The translations under genes were made by a program, and so were the position numbers. Of a stretch of DNA of 12,019 bases, positions 1 through 4,644 are shown piece by piece. Every line of letters begins with the position of its first letter. Position 1 is the first letter of the stretch. Under the pieces are notes generated by a model. That model saw only the letters and a list, made by a program, of their open reading frames with translations, searched no databases and had not been told where the DNA came from. Source of the stretch: JAJXTN01 sp038230895 (GTDB taxonomy: Bacteria > Patescibacteriota > Saccharimonadia > Saccharimonadales > UBA4665); NCBI GenBank assembly GCA_038230895.1, contig JBBRMJ010000016.1, positions 1 through 12,019 of the forward strand, given 5' to 3'.

Positions 1-251
1 AGCTGTTCGTTGAGGACAATTGGCAGCGTTTCACTACCATCGTGGGCTTCAATCACCCCACGAGTAGCTGGTATCTGTTGCTGCTTCAGCTGATCACTGA
101 GGGCTGCAGTCTTATAATGATCATAGCGAATCACCTGGACATAGAAGAGTCGGATTGAGAAGACAACAATCACCACAACAACCAGCGCAAACCAGATACG
201 GATGCGCTGAACGGCTTGAGTGGCGGTGTTTGTGTTTGACGGCAGAGCCAT
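1..251 (-). CDS. ftsI: Septal peptidoglycan transpeptidase (PBP2/FtsI), N-terminal part only
   Basis: The 83 visible residues start MALPSNTNTATQAVQ and are the N-terminus of a class B penicillin-binding protein. A short basic cytoplasmic stretch (R16, R18) is followed by a membrane anchor at about residues 19-37, then RLFYVQVIRYDHY and the conserved IPATRGVIEAHDG segment that opens the pedestal domain of FtsI/PBP2. The catalytic transpeptidase domain lies beyond the window. FtsI cross-links septal peptidoglycan together with FtsW. The gene follows ftsL after 85 nt, as expected in a division cluster. The ATG sits 8 nt after an extended -10 box (TGtTATAAT), so it probably has its own nearly leaderless transcript besides read-through from ftsL; no Shine-Dalgarno is seen. 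The family call is secure. FtsI rather than another class B PBP is inferred from the position next to ftsL and rsmH. Confidence 0.87.
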   Translation of the reverse strand, partial: MALPSNTNTATQAVQRIRIWFALVVVVIVVFSIRLFYVQVIRYDHYKTAALSDQLKQQQIPATRGVIEAHDGSETLPIVLNEQ

Positions 252-259
252 GTGCTTTC

Positions 260-268
260 ATTATAACA
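260..268 (-). promoter_or_regulatory. Extended -10 promoter of ftsI
   Basis: On the minus strand the sequence reads TG-t-TATAAT, a perfect -10 hexamer with the TGn extension, ending 8 nt before the ftsI ATG. No convincing -35 hexamer is visible, which is normal for extended -10 promoters. A start about 7 nt downstream would leave a leader of only 1-2 nt. Confidence 0.55.
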
Positions 269-274
269 AAAGAC

Positions 275-339
275 TAGTTTATAGGTGATAGTTTCCAGTT
301 TATAAGGGCTATAAACTCTAAACTAAAACCTATAAACTA
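275..339. repeat. Nested inverted repeats built from AGTTTATA, ftsL-ftsI gap
   Basis: An outer 11-bp perfect inverted repeat (TAGTTTATAGG at 275-285, CCTATAAACTA at 329-339) encloses an inner 8-bp one (AGTTTATA at 297-304, TATAAACT at 310-317, 5-nt loop). The same octamer therefore occurs four times in 65 bp, twice in each orientation. The outer right arm includes the ftsL stop codon (337-339). No T-run follows on either strand, so it is not a classical terminator. It could be a protein-binding site or an mRNA structure between ftsL and ftsI. The arms are seen directly; function is unknown. Confidence 0.6.
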
Positions 340-684
340 ATTCTGAATCGTGTCCGACGGAGCAACAGATACTAAATTCTTGGCAACAGGGCTAGACTGC
401 ACGCGTGACAACGATTGCAGGCGAGCTGAAGCAACTTCAAGATCGGCATGTTGGTTCTTGAGGCGAGTCTGTTGCTGTTGGAGCCCATTGATCTGGTAGC
501 CATAGGCGTTGGTCTTGGTCACCTGCGTCAGATAGAGCAAGCCAAGCAAACAAGCCAAAACAATCAGGATGATGGTGTTACTGATGGGGCCGAGCGTCCG
601 GGCCTGAGTCCGAAAACTGACCGAGTTTTGATTGCGGCCTGAAAAGCGGGAGCGATTCATGGCCAGCGAGCTGGAGTACGTCAT
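337..684 (-). CDS. ftsL: FtsL-like cell division protein
   Basis: A 115-residue bitopic membrane protein: a basic N-terminal tail of about 35 residues (RSRFSGRNQNS), one membrane segment at about 36-54 (IILIVLACLLGLLYL), then an extracytoplasmic Gln/Leu-rich coiled-coil segment (INGLQQQQTRLKNQHADL). This layout, and the place between rsmH and ftsI, match FtsL, which forms the FtsQLB complex that activates FtsWI at the septum. FtsL sequences diverge strongly, so the call rests on topology and synteny; an FtsB/DivIC-like protein is the alternative. The chosen ATG has no Shine-Dalgarno; the upstream stretch is A-rich and probably unstructured. A second ATG at residue 9 is possible. The gene ends inside the repeat cluster at 275-339. 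Confidence 0.72.
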   Translation of the reverse strand: MTYSSSLAMNRSRFSGRNQNSVSFRTQARTLGPISNTIILIVLACLLGLLYLTQVTKTNAYGYQINGLQQQQTRLKNQHADLEVASARLQSLSRVQSSPVAKNLVSVAPSDTIQN

Positions 685-722
685 ATATTTATTTTTGTTT
701 TTAGGTTAGTGAGGGTTTCTAG

Positions 723-752
723 GACCAGTCCCGACCGGAGTCGGAACTGACC
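723..752 (-). promoter_or_regulatory. 13-bp stem-loop with UNCG tetraloop between rsmH and ftsL
   Basis: As minus-strand RNA, 752-740 pairs with 735-723 over all 13 positions (ten Watson-Crick pairs, three G-U), closed by the loop UCCG on a C-G pair, which is the extra-stable cUNCGg tetraloop class. On the plus strand the three G-U pairs become A-C mismatches, so the structure belongs to the operon transcript. No U-run follows (downstream is CTAGAAACCC), so it is more likely an mRNA stability, processing or attenuation element than a Rho-independent terminator. Confidence 0.6.
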
Positions 753-804
753 AGTGCGTCTTTAGATCACTTTGACGTGAACTTTGTACGCGCGGGAGCT
801 GCTT

Positions 805-1737
805 TTAACCTGTATCGGCATGAGCGTTCCCTTCCTTTGTTTTTATTTTCGCTGCGGCTCGTAGCTTAGCGCTACGGGCACGCGGATTAAGGACAATTTG
901 AGTGGGGGTAGCCGTGACGGGGCGTTTGGTCAGTAGTTGGAAATCGGCGTCATAGCCTTCACCAGCGACTTCAGCCAGGCTGCGTTTTACCAACCGGTCT
1001 TCCAGACTATGGAAGCTGATGATGACCAGCCGGCCGCCGGGAGCTAGAAGCTGCTGCCAAAGCGGTAAAGCTCGTTCCAGTTGTCCAAGTTCATCATTAA
1101 CGGCGATTCTCAGGGCCTGAAAGGTCCTGGTCGCTGGATGAACCCGACTATGGCCGGGCCAGGCTTTGGCAGCAATTGCCGCTAGCTCGTCAGTTGTACG
1201 GATCGGTCGCGCCTGAACAATAGCCTTGGCTATTTGTCTGGCTTTCGGTTCCTCACCATACGTCGTTAACAGTTTTGCCAGGTCGGCTTCACTATAACGA
1301 TTGACGATGTTCTGGGCTGTGAGCACTTGGTCTTGATCCATTCGCATATCGAGAGGTCCCGATTCACGAATAGAGAAGCCTCGTGCACCCTCGTTAAGGT
1401 GCGGTGACGATACGCCCAAATCAGCCAAAATTAAATCGTACTGCCGGCCATCATCCTGGAGTTCCTGGCTTGCGCCGAAGAAATCTTGGTGTATGAGCCG
1501 AATTCCTGAATCGATAAATTGTTGCTGCAGTTCCTCTATGGCGTGTTTGTCACGATCCACGAGGACGCTACTGGCATAATTCCCGGTTTCGTTGAGTACC
1601 GCTGTTGCATGTCCGCCATAACCAGCCGTCAGATCGAGGTATGATTCCCCTTTCTTCGGGTCTAGATACTGCAGAACTTGCTCTAGTAGTACCGGAACGT
1701 GCTGTGTGTTTTTATTTTGGTGTTTGTTTTGGTGCAT
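805..1737 (-). CDS. rsmH: 16S rRNA (cytosine-1402 N4)-methyltransferase RsmH (MraW)
   Basis: SAM-dependent methyltransferase that modifies N4 of C1402 in the decoding centre of 16S rRNA. The 310 residues match the family's usual length. Visible family motifs: HVPVLLEQVL at 13-22, SAM-binding DLTAGYGG at 35-42, LADLGVSSPHL at 104-114, RGFSIRESGPLDMRMD at 119-134, then YGEEPKARQIAKAI, HPATRTFQALRIAVNDEL, ISFHSLEDRLVKR and a C-terminal NPRARSAKLRAA. The start is the only ATG after an in-frame TGA 8 codons upstream. No Shine-Dalgarno is seen; the 27 nt before the start are an A/C-rich leader lying directly behind the long-range RNA helix described at 1738-2143. Usually rsmH follows mraZ closely; here 406 nt separate them. 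Confidence 0.97.
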   Translation of the reverse strand: MHQNKHQNKNTQHVPVLLEQVLQYLDPKKGESYLDLTAGYGGHATAVLNETGNYASSVLVDRDKHAIEELQQQFIDSGIRLIHQDFFGASQELQDDGRQYDLILADLGVSSPHLNEGARGFSIRESGPLDMRMDQDQVLTAQNIVNRYSEADLAKLLTTYGEEPKARQIAKAIVQARPIRTTDELAAIAAKAWPGHSRVHPATRTFQALRIAVNDELGQLERALPLWQQLLAPGGRLVIISFHSLEDRLVKRSLAEVAGEGYDADFQLLTKRPVTATPTQIVLNPRARSAKLRAAAKIKTKEGNAHADTG

Positions 1738-2143
1738 CTGTGCTTGTTGTTTGTTTTTGCAAGGTCACCTATCCAGCAGTCAGCTGTTTGTATTTTTTGA
1801 GGTTTTTGTTTTTGTTTGACGAGGCTTCTTAGTAAAAGTACAAATTAGCCAAGTCGGTACCGAAACGAGTTTCAGTACAAAGTTTGAGAGACTTATGTGT
1901 GAGGTGGAGTTTTGGGAGGTGTTTTTGAGTAAGGTGCGAGTTTTTTAGCGTGGTTGCCTATCAAGTTCCACTTGTGACTGCCGGATAGGTGAACTCGAGC
2001 CATGAGACAAATGCGAATCATGTCTCAATGATGTTCAGGTATAACCCCGATCATCAGCTTCCCCGTTGCCGTGAAAGCCAGCTGTGTTTTCTATCCGATT
2101 TTGATCAAATTGTTAAAGTACGTACTGTCCCTGTGAATCCGGC
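1738..2143 (-). ncRNA. Candidate structured RNA or long rsmH leader in the mraZ-rsmH gap
   Basis: The only gap above 300 nt in the window; no convincing protein gene is in it. In minus-strand RNA, 1992-1975 pairs with 1782-1765 over 18 bp with one G-U pair, closing a 192-nt domain and ending 27 nt before the rsmH start. Inside, a hairpin at 1974-1962 (CAAGT/ACTTG) abuts the helix and could stack on it. Another at 1878-1857 (GTACTGAAA with TTTCGGTAC, tetraloop CUCG) again needs one G-U. A hairpin at 2027-2003 (TGAGAC+ATG / CAT+GTCTCA, 2-nt bulge) lies just 5' of the domain. A G-poor, C/A-rich single-stranded stretch at about 1945-1885 contains CACCUCCC (1921-1914), matching the 16S anti-Shine-Dalgarno core. 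I do not recognise tmRNA, RNase P, SRP or 6S RNA features. It could be a leader regulating rsmH, a processed small RNA, or a MITE-like insertion with 18-bp inverted ends; no target duplication is visible. Confidence 0.45.
2100..2126. other. Two 10-bp palindromes downstream of mraZ
   Basis: TTTGATCAAA (2100-2109) and AGTACGTACT (2117-2126) are perfect palindromes 17 bp apart centre to centre, just behind the mraZ stop codon. They could be dimer-binding DNA sites or chance; no flanking promoter is clear. Confidence 0.25.
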
Positions 2144-2539
2144 TTATTTAGCCAGCAATCGCCAGTACTTGCCGACTCGTACTGCCATCACGTCTCGCGT
2201 GAGGCCTGCGTAGTCCAGGAGGAGTTGTTCGAGGCTAAAACGACCCTGTTTGGCGTCTATGTCACCTTCGGCCTTACCCATCCGGAACTGTACGTTCAGG
2301 TCGGCGGTTGCTTCGTCGAGGATATTTCCCTTCAGAAGCGGTTCAAGATCCTCAGTCCATACCGATTTTGGGTAAAGGTGAAGATATTGCTTGTAGCCAC
2401 GCGTCACGACTACCCCTGAGGCAAATTCGGCACGAAGCTCGGAAGGTATGGTTAACCTTCGCTTGTCGTCGAGTTTCCTTTCGAAGTAATCCACTACGTT
2501 TGGCCATCCCGTTACTATTTTTAGTGGTTTTTGTTTCAT
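2144..2539 (-). CDS. mraZ: MraZ, division-cluster transcription regulator
   Basis: A 131-residue double SpoVT/AbrB-fold protein that binds DNA as a ring and regulates its own division-cluster promoter. The first half carries the signature LDDKRRLTIP at about 23-32, the second half the repeat motif DAKQGRFSLEQLLLDYAGL. The N-terminus is a little longer than the usual MFxGxYxH start. The ATG at 2539 is preferred over an in-frame GTG at 2560, because that GTG lies inside a GTGGG operator box. No Shine-Dalgarno is visible (CACCCCCC precedes the ATG). It leads the cluster mraZ-rsmH-ftsL-ftsI, with autoregulatory boxes directly upstream at 2556-2601. Confidence 0.93.
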   Translation of the reverse strand: MKQKPLKIVTGWPNVVDYFERKLDDKRRLTIPSELRAEFASGVVVTRGYKQYLHLYPKSVWTEDLEPLLKGNILDEATADLNVQFRMGKAEGDIDAKQGRFSLEQLLLDYAGLTRDVMAVRVGKYWRLLAK

Positions 2540-2555
2540 GGGGGGTGCTAGCTGA

Positions 2556-2601
2556 CCCACGATTACCCACTGCCATGAGTGTACTACCCACCATCACCCA
2601 C
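2556..2601 (-). promoter_or_regulatory. MraZ operator: four GTGGG boxes
   Basis: On the minus strand four GTGGG boxes occur at 2601-2597, 2591-2587, 2570-2566 and 2560-2556. Within each pair the spacer is exactly 5 nt (10-bp period); the pairs are offset by 21 bp, two helical turns, so all boxes face the same side. GTGGG repeats with 5-nt spacers are the established MraZ recognition pattern upstream of mraZ in E. coli. Two pairs instead of one run of three is a variant. The proximal pair ends 16 nt before the mraZ ATG, which fits autorepression. Confidence 0.85.
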
Positions 2602-2606
2602 TACAA
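2578..2606 (-). promoter_or_regulatory. Possible mraZ promoter
   Basis: TTGTAG (2606-2601) and TACACT (2583-2578) are separated by 17 nt on the minus strand, and the spacer contains the distal MraZ box pair. Hexamer matches are only 3/6 and 4/6. The position would give a leader of about 32 nt and explain repression by MraZ, but the sequence match alone is weak. Confidence 0.3.
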
Positions 2607-2623
2607 GTCACAAATAGTAAAAG

Positions 2624-2644
2624 AGTGGTGTTTCTGACACCACT
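2624..2644 (-). terminator. Stem-loop, probable terminator behind the gene at 2723-3136
   Basis: AGTGGTGT (2644-2637) and ACACCACT (2631-2624) form a perfect 8-bp stem around a 5-nt loop, followed on the minus strand by CTTTTAC. Stem quality is good but the U-tract is short. It lies about 80 nt after the stop of the upstream gene and before the mraZ promoter region, so it would insulate the division cluster. A weaker 6-bp stem (TAGCGC/GCGCTA, 2686-2709) lies closer to the stop codon. Confidence 0.42.
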
Positions 2645-2652
2645 TATCCACA
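2644..2652 (+). promoter_or_regulatory. Single DnaA-box match
   Basis: TTATCCACA is an exact match to the strong DnaA-box consensus TTATNCACA. It stands alone, about 45 bp upstream of the distal MraZ boxes. An isolated 9-mer can be chance, and there is no cluster that would suggest an origin. Confidence 0.25.
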
Positions 2653-2722
2653 GTATTTCTAGAGGTTATCCCAAACGTCCACATCTAGCGCCCATAAGCA
2701 TAAGCGCTACGCTATTTACTGA

Positions 2723-3136
2723 TTACTTGGGCGGTTCTGCCGCAAACGTCACACCATCAGGAACGGGTACCTGGACTTCCTGTCCAGCCCCGAGTACAGG
2801 GTTACCCTGCTGGTCCTTGGCTGTACCCTGGCTCGTAATAAAATTTTCGATACTCGCAGCATTAGACTGGTTGTCCAAAACAGTCGGTTCGTGATCACGA
2901 ACAATGCTAATTGCACCTTCTCCGGTTCCCACTGTATACGTAACTTTCGGCATGTTCTGTAATTCTTCGTCCGAATAACCATGTGTTTTGCTGGCAATCG
3001 CATTCATACTACCGAAAGTTAAACCAGCGAGTGCTAGTCCTGCTCCCCACTGTGCAAACTTCTTAACGCGTTCACCCCTCTTTGGCTGTGTGAGTGGGCG
3101 GCGGTTGAAATCGAGGTGGTTGCGGTTTGTGGTCAT
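2723..3136 (-). CDS. Small membrane-anchored protein with degenerate LysM-like tail
   Basis: A 137-residue protein of no family I can name with certainty. A basic N-terminus (KRGERVKK at 19-26) precedes one hydrophobic segment at about 27-48 (FAQWGAGLALAGLTFGSM), so the remainder is probably extracytoplasmic. The C-terminal 75 residues have the outline of a LysM module, a peptidoglycan-binding fold: VTYTVGTGEGAISIV at the start and NPVLGAGQEVQVPVPDG at the end, resembling YTVxxGDTxxxIA and NPxLxxGQxLxVP. The central part is longer and the usual Asp-Thr is missing, so this is inference. Its own promoter (3143-3171) starts transcription at the ATG. It lies between a second small membrane protein and mraZ, which suits a cell-envelope role. 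Confidence 0.7.
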   Translation of the reverse strand: MTTNRNHLDFNRRPLTQPKRGERVKKFAQWGAGLALAGLTFGSMNAIASKTHGYSDEELQNMPKVTYTVGTGEGAISIVRDHEPTVLDNQSNAASIENFITSQGTAKDQQGNPVLGAGQEVQVPVPDGVTFAAEPPK

Positions 3137-3142
3137 GCTTTT

Positions 3143-3171
3143 ATCCTAACATATTAGTTGATAATGGTCAA
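3143..3171 (-). promoter_or_regulatory. Promoter giving a leaderless transcript of the gene at 2723-3136
   Basis: On the minus strand TTGACC (3171-3166), 17-nt spacer, then TGtTAGGAT (hexamer 3148-3143), a -35 at 5/6 plus an extended -10. Six nucleotides separate the -10 from the ATG, so a start 7 nt downstream would fall on the A of ATG. Confidence 0.65.
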
Positions 3172-3173
3172 GC

Positions 3174-3473
3174 TTATTGTTTCCCTGAACGGGCGGGTGT
3201 ACGCTGGGCGACGTTATAGCTAATGAGGTTGTGGGCGCCGCTTTCTTCGGTTTCTTTTTCGCGGCGAATCGGGTTCACTTCGGCTTCCCCGCTGCTTTCA
3301 CCGGCAAAAGCGAAAACTGGCTGCGTGGGTACGACAATCTTGTTATTGCCGTGCTCAGGTAACTCGAGCATGCCAGCAACCGCAGCGGCAGCCATCAACA
3401 TAATACCGGCCTGTTGGCCGAACTGGACCAGGCTATCAGATGACTTTTGAATGATATTTGTTTTAGTAGACAC
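3174..3473 (-). CDS. Small single-pass membrane protein of unknown function
   Basis: A 99-residue protein I do not recognise. It starts MSTKTNIIQKSSDSL, has one hydrophobic Ala-rich segment at about 21-39 (AGIMLMAAAAVAGMLEL), and ends in a polar tail with an acidic-basic patch (RREKETEESG) and a basic C-terminus (RTPARSGKQ). The GTG at 3473 is chosen because the promoter at 3482-3510 would start transcription there; the reading frame can be extended to a TTG at 3491, but that codon overlaps the start of the -10 region and would not be transcribed. It lies 37 nt before the next small membrane protein, each with its own promoter. Location and topology suggest an envelope role; nothing shows its activity. 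Confidence 0.62.
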   Translation of the reverse strand: MSTKTNIIQKSSDSLVQFGQQAGIMLMAAAAVAGMLELPEHGNNKIVVPTQPVFAFAGESSGEAEVNPIRREKETEESGAHNLISYNVAQRTPARSGKQ

Positions 3474-3481
3474 TAAACGTA

Positions 3482-3510
3482 ATAATAGCAAATATTACGT
3501 GTTTTGTCAA
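3482..3510 (-). promoter_or_regulatory. Near-consensus promoter, leaderless start at GTG 3473
   Basis: TTGACA (3510-3505), a 17-nt spacer and TATTAT (3487-3482) on the minus strand form the best -35/-10 pair in the window. The expected start lies 7-8 nt downstream, at or next to the GTG start codon, so the mRNA would have essentially no leader. Confidence 0.78.
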
Positions 3511-3546
3511 CTATGTATCTTGGTTTATGTTCTTTGCCGCTGGCTT

Positions 3547-4536
3547 TTATCGACGACAAACTTCGATGAGGGCGGCGGCAATAGCGGGTGCATCGTGACG
3601 TATTAATGACCGTTCGATGAAGCTATCATTTTGATTACGAACGTGATCGTGATGCGACAAGAAAGCCCCAGCGATAGGCTGATACTGAGCGTCTTGTAAT
3701 GCGGTGACGTCTATAATGACCGGGAATTCATCATCGAGGGCGTATTTTTGCATCTGTTCAGAATCAGGTTCGTCATTGTTATAGAGCACGTAATCGAGAC
3801 AGTTGTTACCCGCAAAGCGCTCGATCTCTTCAGCGTACTCGTGGACGGCATACTCACGTGTCTGGTTTGGTTTATTGACAAGATTGCAGACGAAGGCGAT
3901 TTTGGCTGCGGTCTCAGCCAGCGCCTGCCCGACACCTTCGACTATTAACGCCGGCGCTAGCGAAGCATAGAGATTACCGGGTGCAATCACGACCAAATCC
4001 GCCTGCAGAATTGCGTGGCGAGCCTCCGGAGTGATGACGGCGTGAGGTGTCAACGACAAGTTGGGCCGGTTATGTGGATCGAGGCGGATATTTGCGATCT
4101 TGTATTCACCAACAAGGTCGCCCTCATCAGAATGGAGGACGAGATTACATTTTTCTAAAGTAATCGGCAGCACTCTACCTTGTATACGCAGGACGTCGCC
4201 CGCCATGCGGATGGCTTCGTTAAAATTACTCGTCATACGCTCCACGGCGCTCAGGAATAAATTGCCAAATGAATGCCCACTGAAGGTACCCTCCGGAAAA
4301 CGGTAATTAAATAATTCGCGAAGTTCCTCTGGCGCGGTGCTCAATGCAACCAGACATTGTCGGACATCACCTGGGGGTAGCACGCCTAATTCATCACGGA
4401 GGACACCGGTCGAACCGCCATCATCGGCCATATTGACCAGTGCAGTTAGTTCATCGCTATAGTCCTTGAGGGCACTTAATAGCGTAAAGCTACCGGTGCC
4501 ACCACCAATAACGACAATTTTTGGGTTTTGCAGCAT
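3547..4536 (-). CDS. yvcK: YvcK/CofD-family protein (gluconeogenesis factor type)
   Basis: A 329-residue member of the YvcK branch of the CofD-like fold. Bacillus YvcK binds UDP-sugars and is needed for cell shape and growth on gluconeogenic carbon; here the role is by family. Motifs: IVVIGGGTGSFTLLSAL near the start, MADDGGSTGVLRDELG with LPPGDVRQCLVALS, FSGHSFGNLFLSAVE, VVIAPGNLYASLAPALIVEGV and VCNLVNKPNQT. The frame is open for 22 codons upstream, but MLQNPKIVVIGGG is the natural family start, and an extended -10 box ends 6 nt before that ATG. Whether it acts as a metabolic regulator or in envelope synthesis cannot be read from sequence; the nearby division and envelope genes favour the latter. 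Confidence 0.92.
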   Translation of the reverse strand: MLQNPKIVVIGGGTGSFTLLSALKDYSDELTALVNMADDGGSTGVLRDELGVLPPGDVRQCLVALSTAPEELRELFNYRFPEGTFSGHSFGNLFLSAVERMTSNFNEAIRMAGDVLRIQGRVLPITLEKCNLVLHSDEGDLVGEYKIANIRLDPHNRPNLSLTPHAVITPEARHAILQADLVVIAPGNLYASLAPALIVEGVGQALAETAAKIAFVCNLVNKPNQTREYAVHEYAEEIERFAGNNCLDYVLYNNDEPDSEQMQKYALDDEFPVIIDVTALQDAQYQPIAGAFLSHHDHVRNQNDSFIERSLIRHDAPAIAAALIEVCRR

Positions 4537-4542
4537 CCTACA

Positions 4543-4551
4543 AGTATAGCA
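4543..4551 (-). promoter_or_regulatory. Extended -10 promoter, leaderless yvcK
   Basis: TG-c-TATACT on the minus strand, followed by 6 nt and the yvcK ATG. A start 7 nt downstream falls on the ATG itself. No clear -35. Confidence 0.6.
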
Positions 4552-4579
4552 ATTCCCAACCCCGCATTGGCGAATCGGA

Positions 4580-4620
4580 TATACGCAATGAATGTAGTGC
4601 AAGGTATGCTATACGCACTA
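4580..4620. repeat. Interrupted palindrome and direct repeat upstream of yvcK
   Basis: TAGTGC (4595-4600) and GCACTA (4615-4620) enclose GTAT (4604-4607) and ATAC (4611-4614), a nested inverted repeat. TATACGCA also occurs twice in direct orientation, at 4580-4587 and 4610-4617. The block lies between the end of the 168-residue gene and the yvcK promoter. It may be an operator for yvcK or the 3' hairpin of the upstream operon; no T-run follows on the minus strand. Confidence 0.4.
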
Positions 4621-4644
4621 ACAGGTCGTTATGGTTATGGCGAG

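Noticed and set aside
1738..2143. tmRNA, RNase P RNA, 6S RNA or SRP RNA
   Set aside because: None of their conserved cores (tRNA-like end, P4 core, long bulged rod, GNRA/SRP loop) is visible in either strand.
1989..2213. 74-codon plus-strand frame in the mraZ-rsmH gap
   Set aside because: No Shine-Dalgarno or promoter, runs antisense into mraZ, and has no recognisable motif.
2540..2560. Upstream GTG start for mraZ, adding 7 residues
   Set aside because: The GTG is part of a GTGGG MraZ box, and the ATG at 2539 gives a family-like length.
4537..4602. Longer yvcK frame starting at 4602
   Set aside because: The extra 22 residues are Cys-rich and unlike the family; an extended -10 box lies within them and the family begins MxxxPKIVVIGGGTG.
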